A DNA stretch of 64,000 nt from Anaerolineaceae bacterium oral taxon 439 (GCA_001717545.1 CP017039.1:1612001-1676000); one strand, 5' to 3'; shown: positions 35,536-44,543, numbered from the stretch's first letter. A program made the numbers and translations. Notes: a model not told the origin generated them from the letters alone.

Positions 35536-35561
35536 GAACCGCGGACATCCGTCCGCGGTTC
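35536..35561. terminator. Perfect hairpin between convergent cassettes
   Basis: GAACCGCGGAC (35536-35546) and GTCCGCGGTTC (35551-35561) form an 11-bp stem with a 4-nt loop, between the Fe-ADH gene and the convergent binding-protein gene. Confidence 0.7.
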
Positions 35562-35595
35562 GCATTCGGCTCAAAAAACAGGATTGAACTTAGGT

Positions 35596-36618
35596 TTATT
35601 TCAGGTACTGATCGACGTTATCCTTTGTGACCAGGACGAACGGGATCACCGGCGCTTTATCGAATTCGCGCCCTTCAATCGCCGCTTTAATAACGTCGAT
35701 CCCGGCGGCGAGCTGTCCCACGCCGTCCTGAAGGACGGTCGCGCCTAATTCGCCGTTCTTGACCATCTGAAGCGGGTTCTGGTTGCCGTCGACGCCGACG
35801 CAGACGATATCGCTGCGCCCGGCATCGTTCGCGGCACGCTGCGCAGCGGAGGACATATCATCGTTATCCGCGATAACGGCGACGAGCTCTTCGCCATACT
35901 GGGCGATCGCGTCGGTCGTCGCGTTGGCGGCCTTATCGCCGGACCACTGCGTATCGGGTTCGCCGACCATCTCGAATTCCGGATGCTTCTCCATGACTTC
36001 CATGATCCCCTGTCCGCGTTCGATCTGCGCAGAGTTGCCGAGAATACCGGTGCAGTGAATATATTTTCCGCCGTTCGGGACGTTCTTGATGACCCAGTCC
36101 GCCAGCATGCGGCCGGCCTCAACGTCGTTCGAACCGCAATAAGCGATCGCTTTTTCGTCGGTGCTGACGGTTTTGGAATTGACGACGATAACCTTGACGC
36201 CCTGATCGACGAGCTTCGTGACCGCCGGGTCGGAAGCTTCGGATTCGGCCGGGAGGATGATCACGTAATCGGCGCCCTTGGTGATGCATTCGTCCGCGCG
36301 GTCGATCTGCTTATTCGGGTCGGTTTCGCCGTCTAAAACGCCGGTCCAGTCGTCAATCACGCCGTCTTTTTTCATCTGCTCGATCGTCGTTTCAGCGTAA
36401 GCGTTGATCGGCGCATGGAACGGGTCGGTCAGGTTCTTCGAAATATAGCCGACGACAATCTTGCCGTCGCCGTTGACGTCGCCCGGCTTGGCCGCGGGGC
36501 CGGCGTCAGAGCTCGCCGGGGCCGAATCCCCGGCGGGTTTTTCGCCCTTCCCGCCGCAGGCGGCCAGGCTGAGCGCCAGAACTAATACGAGTAAAATACC
36601 GATGAACTTCTTGAACAT
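35596..36618 (-). CDS. Sugar-binding lipoprotein of ABC cassette 2 (RbsB-like)
   Basis: 340 aa. A signal peptide with lipobox (LVLALSLAACGGKG) is followed by a Ser/Ala/Pro linker and a type 4 periplasmic-binding domain: KIVVGYISKNLTDPFHAPIN, ADYVIILPAESEASDPAVTKL, GVKVIVVNSKTVSTDEKAIAYC, and DIVCVGVDGNQNPLQMVKNGEL. The ligand is probably a pentose, hexose or polyol. In this cassette the receptor gene comes last, after the ATPase and permease genes, as in cassette 1. The two receptors are diverged paralogs, so different ligands are likely. Confidence 0.9.
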   Translation of the reverse strand: MFKKFIGILLVLVLALSLAACGGKGEKPAGDSAPASSDAGPAAKPGDVNGDGKIVVGYISKNLTDPFHAPINAYAETTIEQMKKDGVIDDWTGVLDGETDPNKQIDRADECITKGADYVIILPAESEASDPAVTKLVDQGVKVIVVNSKTVSTDEKAIAYCGSNDVEAGRMLADWVIKNVPNGGKYIHCTGILGNSAQIERGQGIMEVMEKHPEFEMVGEPDTQWSGDKAANATTDAIAQYGEELVAVIADNDDMSSAAQRAANDAGRSDIVCVGVDGNQNPLQMVKNGELGATVLQDGVGQLAAGIDVIKAAIEGREFDKAPVIPFVLVTKDNVDQYLK

Positions 36619-36638
36619 ATGATTTGTACCTTTCTGGT

Positions 36639-37613
36639 TTATTGATTCTTTTTATTCATCAGCATGTCTAACAGCACGGCTCCGACGATGACGCTGCCTT
36701 TGACGATCGACTGATAGTAGGACGAAACGCCGATCAGGTTCATGCCGTTATAGATAAAGCCGATGATAAAAATTCCCATTAAGACGCCGGGAATCGTCGC
36801 GATCCCGCCGGCGAAGGATGTCCCGCCGAGAACGCAGGCAGCAACAGCGTCAGTTTCGTAGCCAATTCCAATATTGGACTGGGCGGATCCGGTTTTCGCC
36901 GTAAAGATAATCGCCGCGATCCCGGCGAGAAGTCCGCTGACCGTGTACACGCCGACTTTTGTCTTGAATTCGCTGACGCCGGAAGCGATCGCCGCGTTGA
37001 CGTTCCCGCCGACGGCGAAAATATAACGCCCGAAAACGGTCCAATGCATCAGCAGGTAGACGATGATTGTAACAACGAAAAGCATGACAATCGGGACCGG
37101 GATACCGAAGAGTTTATTCGAATAGATTCCCTTAAAAGCGTCGCTGGTTAATGAAATGGCTTTCCCGGAGCTGATAACCTGCGACAGTCCGCGAATGATC
37201 AACTGTGTTGACAGGGTGACGACGAACGGGAACATGTTGAACTTCGCGATCAGGATCCCGTTCAGGCAGCCGAACGCGGTAGAGACCAGCAGCGCGATAA
37301 AACATGCCAGCCAGATATTCATGTTCATGTTTGTGATCGTCTGTCCCAGGACGCAGCTCGTCAGCGCCAGCTGCGCGCCGACCGATAAATCGATCCCGCC
37401 GGTTGTAATCGCCAGGCACATACCGTAGGCGATCATGCCGTTAATCGAAACCTGCGCTGCGACGTTGATGAAATTGACTTTCGTCGCGAACCTTGGCTCC
37501 ATGATCCCGATTCCGATCATCATAATCAGCAGGACGGCGCCGATCCCGTAATTCCCCATGAAACGCCGAAACGCATCGTTATTCTTTTTTACCAATGTGT
37601 TTTTTTCTGTCAT
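36639..37613 (-). CDS. Sugar ABC transporter permease of cassette 2 (RbsC type)
   Basis: 324 aa from the ATG at 37613, which begins MTEKNTLVKKN; a longer open frame to 37904 overlaps the ATPase gene and is not credible. About ten membrane helices. Family marks: MCLAITTGGIDLSVGAQLALTS, GCLNGILIAKFNMFPFVVTL, VNAAIASGVSEFKTKVGVYT and VAACVLGGTSFAGGIATIPGV. It starts 5 nt after the ATPase stop, so translation is probably coupled. Confidence 0.92.
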   Translation of the reverse strand: MTEKNTLVKKNNDAFRRFMGNYGIGAVLLIMMIGIGIMEPRFATKVNFINVAAQVSINGMIAYGMCLAITTGGIDLSVGAQLALTSCVLGQTITNMNMNIWLACFIALLVSTAFGCLNGILIAKFNMFPFVVTLSTQLIIRGLSQVISSGKAISLTSDAFKGIYSNKLFGIPVPIVMLFVVTIIVYLLMHWTVFGRYIFAVGGNVNAAIASGVSEFKTKVGVYTVSGLLAGIAAIIFTAKTGSAQSNIGIGYETDAVAACVLGGTSFAGGIATIPGVLMGIFIIGFIYNGMNLIGVSSYYQSIVKGSVIVGAVLLDMLMNKKNQ

Positions 37614-37618
37614 TTGCT

Positions 37619-39139
37619 TTACCCCGCAACGTCTCCAAAAGCCTTCGCTAAAATATCTTTTTCTGTAACTGATTCGGAAAGAATATCCGATCGGGAAACT
37701 TCGCCGCTGATCCGACCCTCGTGATAGACGAGAACGCGGTCGCTCATGCTCATGACCTCCGGGAGCTCCGATGAGATCATGATAACCGCCATCCCTTTCG
37801 CCGCAAACTGGCACATCAGCGCATGGATTTCGGCCTTCGCCCCGACGTCGACGCCGCGGGTCGGCTCGTCCAGGATTAGCAGCTTCGGATTCGCCATGAT
37901 CCATTTCGAGATTACGACTTTCTGCTGGTTCCCGCCGCTGAGCGAATAGGCGGTGTGCTCGATACTGGCTGCCTTAACCGTCAGCCGCTTCGCGACGTCT
38001 TCGCATTCGCGTTTTTCGCGTACCTGGTCGATGAGCAGGCCGCGCTGATGTTTCGGGAGGTTTGGAAGCGAAATATTTTCGCGCAGCGATCGGAGAAGGC
38101 AGAGCCCGTAGTTCTTGCGGTCCTCGTTGACCATGCAGATTCCTTTCGCGATCGCGTCGGAAGGCGATTTAATCCGGATTTCCTTCCCGTCCAGATACAT
38201 CTTCCCGGATTCCAGCGGATCGAGCCCAAAAATAGCCCGCATCGTTTCGCTTCGTCCCGACCCAACCAGTCCGGCGATGCCTAAAATCTCGCCGGCATGA
38301 ACTTTAAAGTTGACGTCTGAGAAGCCTTTGCCGCTGAGATCCTTCGCTTCAAAAACGACATTCCCGATTTCACAGTCGGCCTTTGGAAAAATGTTTTCTA
38401 CTTTTCGCCCGACCATCATCGCGATCAGGTCATGCTTCGTAACTTCGGCGAGTGGACGCGAATCGATAAACATACCGTCGCGGAAAACGGATACCTGATC
38501 GCAGATATCAAAAATCTCATTCATCCGGTGCGAAATGTAGATGATTGCGACGCCTTTGGCCCGGAGGTTTTTGATGACGCGGAAAAGATGGTCGGTTTCT
38601 TCGCTGTCCAGCGAGGATGTCGGCTCGTCCATGATAATCAGGCGCGCGTCGGAGGAAACGGCTTTGATAATCTCGATCATCTGGACCTGAGCCAGCGTCA
38701 ATTCCTTAATCAGCGTCGTAGCTTGATAGGGAAAATCAAATTGCCGAAGGATTTCGTTTGCCCGATCGTTCTGTTTCCGTTTGTTCAGGAAAATTCCGCC
38801 AACCGTGTCTTCGCGCTTCAGGAAGATATTTTCCGCGATGGAAAGATGCGGTTCGGGGTTGAGCTCCTGATGAATCATGGCGATTCCCGCTTTAATCGCG
38901 TCGACCGGGCCCTTCGCCTGATAAGGTTTTCCCTCGAAGAACATCTCGCCCTTATCCTGCTTGTACAGTCCGATCACGATTTTCATCAGCGTCGATTTAC
39001 CCGCTCCGTTCTCGCCCATTAACGCATGAACCTCGCCGGGGCGGACTTGCAGCTGTACGTCTTTAAGCGCCTGCGTTCCGCCGAACGCTTTGCTGATGCC
39101 TTTGCAGTTGAGAATGAATTCCTGTTCGTTTACCGCCAA
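37619..39139 (-). CDS. Sugar ABC transporter ATP-binding protein of cassette 2 (RbsA/MglA type)
   Basis: 506 aa, two ATPase domains as in cassette 1: GENGAGKSTLMKIVIGLY and LIIMDEPTSSLDSEETDHLF in the first; GLVGSGRSETMRAIFGLDP, LSGGNQQKVVISKWIMANP and LLILDEPTRGVDVGAKAEIH in the second. First gene of the minus-strand operon, with a GGAGGGCGC-type ribosome site. Its composition is GC-richer than that of cassette 1, so the two cassettes have different histories even though the gene order is the same. Confidence 0.93.
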   Translation of the reverse strand: MAVNEQEFILNCKGISKAFGGTQALKDVQLQVRPGEVHALMGENGAGKSTLMKIVIGLYKQDKGEMFFEGKPYQAKGPVDAIKAGIAMIHQELNPEPHLSIAENIFLKREDTVGGIFLNKRKQNDRANEILRQFDFPYQATTLIKELTLAQVQMIEIIKAVSSDARLIIMDEPTSSLDSEETDHLFRVIKNLRAKGVAIIYISHRMNEIFDICDQVSVFRDGMFIDSRPLAEVTKHDLIAMMVGRKVENIFPKADCEIGNVVFEAKDLSGKGFSDVNFKVHAGEILGIAGLVGSGRSETMRAIFGLDPLESGKMYLDGKEIRIKSPSDAIAKGICMVNEDRKNYGLCLLRSLRENISLPNLPKHQRGLLIDQVREKRECEDVAKRLTVKAASIEHTAYSLSGGNQQKVVISKWIMANPKLLILDEPTRGVDVGAKAEIHALMCQFAAKGMAVIMISSELPEVMSMSDRVLVYHEGRISGEVSRSDILSESVTEKDILAKAFGDVAG

Positions 39140-39609
39140 CTTGCGCCCTCCTTCATGTTTGAACGTCTAAAATCGCTGGCGCGCAGGTATATTTTCTTTG
39201 AATCTGAACGCCTCTGCGCGCCGAATAGGTTTGAGAAAACGTTTCCTTAGTTTTCGCGAACGCTTTTCTGATCGTGTTTTCTTTCGCTCCTGTCCTTTCG
39301 GCTATGGTATTCTTTTCCTGTACGCAAAAATCTAACACTTGCACGGGGTGCTTATTTCGCTGCGTTCAACTTACGTATATTCTTTTTGAAAACTCTAAGC
39401 TTAAGTTTAGGGCCTAACTGCAGGTTTGTCAAGGTTGAATTTATCTTCAATTTGAATATTTTTATAAGATGTAAAATGGTAAAATATATCTTTTTGTATG
39501 TTTCGCTGGCGGGTGGTGAACTCCGTCTCTTTGCATTTCCGGCGGCGATGGGTATACTAAGCGTATCAACGCTGGGAATGACGATCCCGCGACCAGAAAG
39601 GAATTGCCC
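39140..39609. promoter_or_regulatory. Divergent regulatory region with two candidate operators
   Basis: 470 bp between the cassette 2 ATPase gene (minus) and the PfkB gene (plus); no gene seen. CTAAGCTTAAGTTTAG (39395-39410) is a 16-bp palindrome with one mismatched pair. GAAAACGTTTCC (39235-39246) has the AAACGTTT core usual for LacI-family operators. The centre is AT-rich. TATACT at 39553-39558 is a possible -10 box for the PfkB gene. No regulator gene for these sites is adjacent. Confidence 0.5.
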
Positions 39610-40794
39610 ATGCGAAGCTCTGAATTTCCTGAAACGTCTCTGGCGGAGCCGTCTGGCGATGTGGAAAACCCGACGGGAGCGATCGACGCCGTCGTTGCCG
39701 GATTGATCTGCCTGGACTTCACCCCGGTCTTCGATCATCCGCCGATCAGCCGGATGTCAGAGATTTTTCGCCCCGCCAGTACGGTAATCGTCAGGCAGGC
39801 GGTTATGAATCCAGGCGGCTGCGTTTCGAATACAGGGCTGGCCATGTCCCATTTCGGCGCGAAAACCGCGCTGGTCGCGAAGATCGGGAAAGACGCGTTC
39901 GGCGATCGGATTTTCAACCATATCGCGCGGTACACATCGACGGACTATTTGCTGTATTCGGAAGAGGGCACGGCGTATTCGGTCGTTCTCGCGCCGCCTG
40001 GGATCGACCGCATGTTTCTGCACTGCCCCGCGGGGAACGATACTTTTTCCGCGGACGATATTGATTACAGTCTGGTATCCCGGGCCAGGCTTTTTCATTT
40101 CGGTTATCCGACGATTATGAAACGGATGTATGAGCAGGGCGGCGAAGAATTGACGCGCATGTACGCTCGGGTGAAAGCGCTTGGCGTTACGACGTCGCTT
40201 GACAGCTGTGGAATTGATCCGCTGTCGCCGGTTGGGCGGATTAACTGGGAATTGATCTTAGAGCGAACGATCCCGTTCGTTGATATTTTCATGCCGAGCG
40301 CGGAAGAGCTCTGTTACATGCTTGACCGGGAGCGCCTGAGGGACTGGAAAGAGCGCGCCGGAGGCGGGGACGTCTGTACGATCCTTGAAGAAGGCGACGT
40401 CCGGACGCTGGCGGCGCGGCTGCTTGCGTTGGGCGCCGGGGTTGTTTGCGTGAAATGCGGCGCGTGCGGATATTACGTCGCGGCCGGGACGGAAGAGCGG
40501 CTGGCGTCGGTTGGAAAAGAGCTCGCCGCGACGCTGCGGCCTTGGAATGGCCTGCGGCATTTTGAAGCCAGCTACAAGCCGGATCGCGTGCTGTCTTCGC
40601 TGGGCGCGGGAGATGTCAGCATTGCAGCGTTCCTGACGTCTCTGCTTGACGGATGCGATTGGCGGACTTGCGTTCGCCGCGCGGTAGCGGCCGGAGCTGC
40701 CTGCGTCGAGTCATACTCGGTATTGGACGGGCTCCCGACGCTGGCGGCGTTGGAAGACCGAATCGCGGCGGGTTGGGAAAAGAACGACGTCTGA
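39610..40794 (+). CDS. PfkB family carbohydrate kinase
   Basis: 394 aa, longer than most PfkB kinases (about 310) because of inserts near residues 230-300. The ATG at 39610 has AAAGGA at good spacing; a TTG at 39604 is less likely. Family marks: NPGGCVSNTGLAMSHFGAKTA, LVAKIGKDAFGDRIFN near the start, and the C-terminal anion-hole and catalytic base motif SSLGAGDVSIAAFLTSLL (Asp in GAGD). PfkB kinases phosphorylate sugars, nucleosides or polyols with ATP. It diverges from cassette 2 and faces the SDR gene, so a role in trapping the imported sugar is probable; the substrate is unknown. Confidence 0.87.
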   Translation: MRSSEFPETSLAEPSGDVENPTGAIDAVVAGLICLDFTPVFDHPPISRMSEIFRPASTVIVRQAVMNPGGCVSNTGLAMSHFGAKTALVAKIGKDAFGDRIFNHIARYTSTDYLLYSEEGTAYSVVLAPPGIDRMFLHCPAGNDTFSADDIDYSLVSRARLFHFGYPTIMKRMYEQGGEELTRMYARVKALGVTTSLDSCGIDPLSPVGRINWELILERTIPFVDIFMPSAEELCYMLDRERLRDWKERAGGGDVCTILEEGDVRTLAARLLALGAGVVCVKCGACGYYVAAGTEERLASVGKELAATLRPWNGLRHFEASYKPDRVLSSLGAGDVSIAAFLTSLLDGCDWRTCVRRAVAAGAACVESYSVLDGLPTLAALEDRIAAGWEKNDV

Positions 40795-40829
40795 ATAAAT
40801 CCGCGATTCGGTCGGAACCTTGAAAATCG

Positions 40830-41597
40830 TCAGACGCAGGTGTAGCAGCCGTCGACGATAACGTCGCTTCCGCTCGTATATCCCGAAGCCGGACTCGCCA
40901 GGTACAGGACCGGCGGAATGAGTTCTTCCGGATTTCCCATTCGGTGCATCGGGATCAGCGGCATCCAGGCGTCTTTGAGCTCCTGCGGCGTATCGACGGA
41001 CATCGGCGTCGCGATATAGCCGGGGCTGAGGCTGTTGACGCGGACGCCGCTTTCCGCCCATTCGGCCGCCAGCGAGCGCGTCATGTGGATCACGGCGGCT
41101 TTGGAAGCATTATAGGAGCACTGCCATTGCGGCACGTTGCAGATTGACCCGGACATCGACGCCATATTGATGATACTGCCTTTAATGCCGTTGTCGATCA
41201 TGATTTTTCCCGCCGCGCGGCACATGATAAATTCGCCGGTCAGGTTGCAGTCGACTACCTGACGGAATTCTTCGATCGTCGCTTCGAACGTTCCCTGATG
41301 CATGCAGATCCCTGCGTTGTTGAATACGACGTCGATCGATCCCGATCGTTTCATGATCTCGGCGAGCGCCTTATCGACGTCCGATTCGACCGTCACGTCG
41401 CAACGAAGATCGTAGGCTTTCCCGCCGATCTCTTCGATCTTTTTGACCGTTTCGCCGGCGCCGCTTCGGCTTAGAATAACGATTTCAGCGCCGGCCCTGG
41501 CCAGGCCGATTGCGACGATTTGCCCGATTCCTCGTCCGCCGCCGGTAACGACGGCGACTTTCCCGGCTAATCCGAATAACTCATCTAAATAGGACAT
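40830..41597 (-). CDS. Short-chain dehydrogenase/reductase (SDR)
   Basis: 255 aa classical SDR. NAD(P) motif VTGGGRGIGQIVAIGLARAG, NNAG in DVVFNNAGICMHQGTF, the catalytic Ser in INMASMSGSI and YxxxK in CSYNASKAAVIH, and a closing GYTSGSDVIVDGCYTCV. Many homologs oxidise polyols or sugars (gluconate 5-dehydrogenase, arabitol or sorbose dehydrogenases). It is 36 nt downstream of the MDR gene in the same operon, next to ABC cassette 2, so a polyol or sugar-acid pathway is the best inference. Confidence 0.9.
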   Translation of the reverse strand: MSYLDELFGLAGKVAVVTGGGRGIGQIVAIGLARAGAEIVILSRSGAGETVKKIEEIGGKAYDLRCDVTVESDVDKALAEIMKRSGSIDVVFNNAGICMHQGTFEATIEEFRQVVDCNLTGEFIMCRAAGKIMIDNGIKGSIINMASMSGSICNVPQWQCSYNASKAAVIHMTRSLAAEWAESGVRVNSLSPGYIATPMSVDTPQELKDAWMPLIPMHRMGNPEELIPPVLYLASPASGYTSGSDVIVDGCYTCV

Positions 41598-41633
41598 TCA
41601 TGAACCTTTCTGTTTTCCGGAATCCGTCCGAGG

Positions 41634-42659
41634 TTATTCCTGAACGTTGATAATAACTTTCAGGGTTGAATCCCGGTTCTCATCGATAAATTGATACGCG
41701 TCCGCGAATCGCTGGAACGGGTAAGTCTTCGATACCAGCGGCATCAGGCTGACTTTTTTCGCTTCGACAAGCTCGATCGCGGTAAGGTAATCCTCGCGCC
41801 GATACATCATGCTGGAATTGATATCCAGCTCATGATCATTGGCGACCGCCAGATCGACCGTCGCCATCGAGGCGAAAACGGCGACCAGAATAATGACGCT
41901 GCCTTTTCGGGCGTAGCGGATCGCCTGACCCATCGTTTCGTTGTTCCCGGCGCAGTCGTAAATCACGTCGGCTTTATCCGGCCCATAGGCTTTCGCGATC
42001 GCGTCGCCGAGGTTCTCGACGCCGGTATTGACGCAGTGATCCACGCCGCATTCGGCGGCTTTCCGCAGCCGGAAAGTGCTGATATCGGTGATCATGACCT
42101 CCGCCGCGCCCAGTCCTTTGGCCGTCTGGGCGACGAGATTCCCGATCGGACCCGCGCCTAAAACGACGATCTTCTTCCCGGTCACGTCGCCCGCCTGCCG
42201 GATTGCATGGACGGCGACCGCCAACGGCTCAATCATCGCCCCTTCAACCAGGCTCACGCCGTCGGGAAGCGCGACAGCTTTTTCGGCTTCCGTTGCGAAG
42301 AATTGCGACGCCATGCCGGTCGTCTGGAATCCCATGACTTTAAGCTCTTCGCATAGGTTATATTTCCCGTTGCGGCAGGGGTAACATTTTCCGCAGACGA
42401 CCTGCGGTTGGACGGTTACTTTCTGGCCGGGCTTGAAATCCGCGACGTCAGCGCCGACCGCGACGATTTCGCCCGAGACTTCGTGCCCCTGCGTAACCGG
42501 GTAAGAGGTGAACGGGTGCTTTCCGTGGTTGACGTGGATATCCGAACCGCAGATTCCAATATGCATCATTTTAATCAAGACCTGATTTGCGTTGATCTCA
42601 GGAACCGGGATTTCGCGGAACTCGATTTTTCCCGGAGCCGTCATAACTTGCTGAAGCAT
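41634..42659 (-). CDS. Zinc-dependent medium-chain alcohol/polyol dehydrogenase (MDR)
   Basis: 341 aa. Catalytic zinc site with GICGSDIHVNHGKHPF and TQGHEVSGEIVAVG; the structural zinc loop CGKCYPCRNGKYNLC has all four cysteines; the Rossmann motif VVLGAGPIGNLVAQTAKGLG follows. The family includes sorbitol, xylitol and threonine dehydrogenases. First gene of an operon with the SDR. The upstream 281 bp (42660-42940) separate it from the divergent DUF4143 ATPase gene. With the SDR, the Fe-ADH, the PfkB kinase and two importers it forms a polyol or sugar catabolic cluster. Confidence 0.9.
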   Translation of the reverse strand: MLQQVMTAPGKIEFREIPVPEINANQVLIKMMHIGICGSDIHVNHGKHPFTSYPVTQGHEVSGEIVAVGADVADFKPGQKVTVQPQVVCGKCYPCRNGKYNLCEELKVMGFQTTGMASQFFATEAEKAVALPDGVSLVEGAMIEPLAVAVHAIRQAGDVTGKKIVVLGAGPIGNLVAQTAKGLGAAEVMITDISTFRLRKAAECGVDHCVNTGVENLGDAIAKAYGPDKADVIYDCAGNNETMGQAIRYARKGSVIILVAVFASMATVDLAVANDHELDINSSMMYRREDYLTAIELVEAKKVSLMPLVSKTYPFQRFADAYQFIDENRDSTLKVIINVQE

Positions 42660-42902
42660 GTGATTTCCTTCCTTTCTTAATCTGTATAGAGTATTAAATG
42701 AATTCGGAGCGCGGTCAGGCTGAGCCGCGAAACGGTTTGACCCGACGGAACCGGCGCTTTTCGTTTTGGGGAACGTCGAACAAGTTCATTATATTTAGGT
42801 TCCGACGGCGTGTCAATCCGCGCGCGGGCGACGGCCGGACGGACGCTCGGGTTCCGTTTTTACAGGAGCCGCACGCAAAAATCAATAAAAACGTGATAAA
42901 AA

Positions 42903-42928
42903 TCACGGAATTCTTTATAATTCCGTGA
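42903..42928 (+). promoter_or_regulatory. Inverted repeat enclosing a -10 box
   Basis: TCACGGAATT (42903-42912), N6, AATTCCGTGA (42919-42928) is a perfect 10-bp inverted repeat. TATAAT (42916-42921) lies in its centre, and the ribosome site and ATG (42941) of the ATPase gene follow within 13 nt. A repressor bound here would block the promoter. Confidence 0.6.
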
Positions 42929-42940
42929 CAGGAGAGAGTT

Positions 42941-44284
42941 ATGGAGCGATCGATTTTAAGGGATTTAAAAAACTGGAAGACTTCGCCATATCGGAAGCCG
43001 CTGCTTCTGACCGGGATCCGTCAGGTTGGGAAGACCTGGCTGCTTAAAGAGTTTGGCCGACGTTCGTATGAAAACGTTGCGTATTTTAACTTTGATGAGC
43101 ACGAGGAATATCAGCAGTTCTTTGAAACGACGAAAGATGCGGACCGAATTCTGCAGAACCTGCGGATGATCAGCGGGCAGGAAATCGTTCCTGAAAGGAC
43201 GCTCGTTGTTTTTGATGAAATTCAGGAATGTTCGAATGCGATTAATGCGTTAAAGTATTTTTGCGAAAACGCTCCGACGGTTCATGTCGCCTGCGCAGGT
43301 TCGCTTTCAGGCGTCGCTTTAGCGAGACCGTCTTCGTTTCCGGTCGGGAAGGTTTCCTTCCTGCATGTTCCGCCGATGACATTTTCGGAGTTTTTACTGG
43401 CGAATCAGGACCTGTCGCTTGCGGCGTATGTGGACATGGTTGAAGAGCTTGAGCCGATTCCGGACGCATTTTATAATCCGTTGGTCGAGAAATTGAAAAT
43501 GTACTACGTTACCGGCGGAATGCCTGAGCCGGTACTGATGTGGACCCGGGAGAAATCGGTGGGCGCGATGCAGGCTGCGTTATCCGGAATTCTCAGCGCT
43601 TATGAACGCGATTTCGCGAAATATCCTGAGGTTAAGGAGTATCCGAAGATTTCGCTCGTTTGGAAATCGATCCCATCACAATTAGCGCGGGAGAACAGGA
43701 AATTCTTATATCAGGTCGTTAAGGATGGCGCGCGTGCCAGAGAATACGAGAGCGCGATTCAGTGGCTGACGGACGCGGGTCTGGCGATTAAAATATTCCG
43801 CAGCGCTGCGCCTGGGCTGCCGATTTCTGCGTATGACGATCTTTCTTCCTTCAAGATATACTTACCGGACGTCGGGCTCCTTCGGCGTATGGCTCATCTC
43901 GCGCCGTCCGCGTTCGGAGAAGGGAACCGGCTTTTTACCGAATTTAAAGGCGCGCTGACGGAAAATTACGTGCTTCAGTCGCTGATGAATCAGTTTGAAG
44001 TCGTGCCGCGTTACTGGTCGCAGGCGAATCCGCCATATGAGGTTGATTTTCTGATTCAGCGTGAGAACGATGTTATTCCGGTGGAGGTTAAAGCTGAAAG
44101 GAACCTGCGGAGTCGAAGCCTGAAAAAATATAAGGAGCTGTTCGGAGATCAGGTCAGGCTTCGCGTTCGTTTTTCGTTGGAGAATCTAAAACTTGATGAC
44201 GATTTGCTGAATATCCCGTTGTTCATGGCGGATCAGGCGGATCGGTTGATCGGGTTGGCGCTGCAAGTGGCCCCGAAGCGATAA
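42941..44284 (+). CDS. AAA_14/DUF4143 ATP-binding protein
   Basis: 447 aa. N-terminal ATPase domain with Walker A LTGIRQVGKTWLLKEF, a Walker B-type LVVFDEIQECSNAI and sensor-like VACAGSLSGVAL; the C-terminal DUF4143 part contains KIYLPDVGLLRRM and the nuclease-like strand YEVDFLIQRENDVIPVEVKAE. The end resembles the core of PD-(D/E)xK nucleases (D in EVDF, ExK in VEVKAE), which has been noted for the family. Such genes are common in many copies in anaerobes and their role is unknown. The promoter lies inside a perfect inverted repeat, implying repression. Confidence 0.88.
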   Translation: MERSILRDLKNWKTSPYRKPLLLTGIRQVGKTWLLKEFGRRSYENVAYFNFDEHEEYQQFFETTKDADRILQNLRMISGQEIVPERTLVVFDEIQECSNAINALKYFCENAPTVHVACAGSLSGVALARPSSFPVGKVSFLHVPPMTFSEFLLANQDLSLAAYVDMVEELEPIPDAFYNPLVEKLKMYYVTGGMPEPVLMWTREKSVGAMQAALSGILSAYERDFAKYPEVKEYPKISLVWKSIPSQLARENRKFLYQVVKDGARAREYESAIQWLTDAGLAIKIFRSAAPGLPISAYDDLSSFKIYLPDVGLLRRMAHLAPSAFGEGNRLFTEFKGALTENYVLQSLMNQFEVVPRYWSQANPPYEVDFLIQRENDVIPVEVKAERNLRSRSLKKYKELFGDQVRLRVRFSLENLKLDDDLLNIPLFMADQADRLIGLALQVAPKR

Positions 44285-44306
44285 AAAAAACGCTCAAAAA
44301 TGAGCG
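44283..44306 (-). terminator. Terminator of tRNA-Glu (and of the ATPase gene)
   Basis: CGCTCA (44291-44296) and TGAGCG (44301-44306) pair; the eight-A run at 44283-44290 gives a T-tract on the minus strand. Confidence 0.75.
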
Positions 44307-44315
44307 ATTCTGATG

Positions 44316-44388
44316 CACCTCCAGGGAGATTCGAACTCCCGTTTTAACCTTGAAAGGGTTGCGTCCTGGTCCCCTAGACGATGGAGGC
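44316..44388 (-). tRNA. tRNA-Glu (anticodon TTC)
   Basis: Read on the minus strand: acceptor GCCTCCA, D-arm GTCTAGGGG...AGGAC, anticodon loop CTTTCAA (TTC), T-arm GGGAGTTCGAATCTCCC. The 3' acceptor strand TGGAGGT makes a G-U first pair and the discriminator is G. CCA is not encoded. Confidence 0.92.
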
Positions 44389-44437
44389 GTATGGTGCGGC
44401 GGGCTTTTTTCGTGCCTTACGCTGAATAACGGACTGT

Positions 44438-44466
44438 ATTTTAGCAGTGCTTCCGAGCGCTGTCAA
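44438..44466 (-). promoter_or_regulatory. Promoter of tRNA-Glu
   Basis: On the minus strand: TTGACA (44466-44461), a 17-nt spacer, TAAAAT (44443-44438), about 50 nt before the mature tRNA. Confidence 0.75.
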
Positions 44467-44543
44467 GCGATCGCTGAAATCTTATGATTCTCGCGTTCGT
44501 TGTATCAGTTGAAATGTCAGTTGTCAAAGTAAATGCACCCTGG

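Noticed and set aside
37614-37904. 97-residue N-terminal extension of the cassette 2 permease
   Set aside because: It overlaps the ATPase coding sequence, is Arg/Gly-rich, and the ATG at 37613 is the normal family start.
42715-42928. Short frames in both directions between the MDR and the ATPase genes
   Set aside because: They lack ribosome sites and recognisable sequence; the interval is best read as regulatory.
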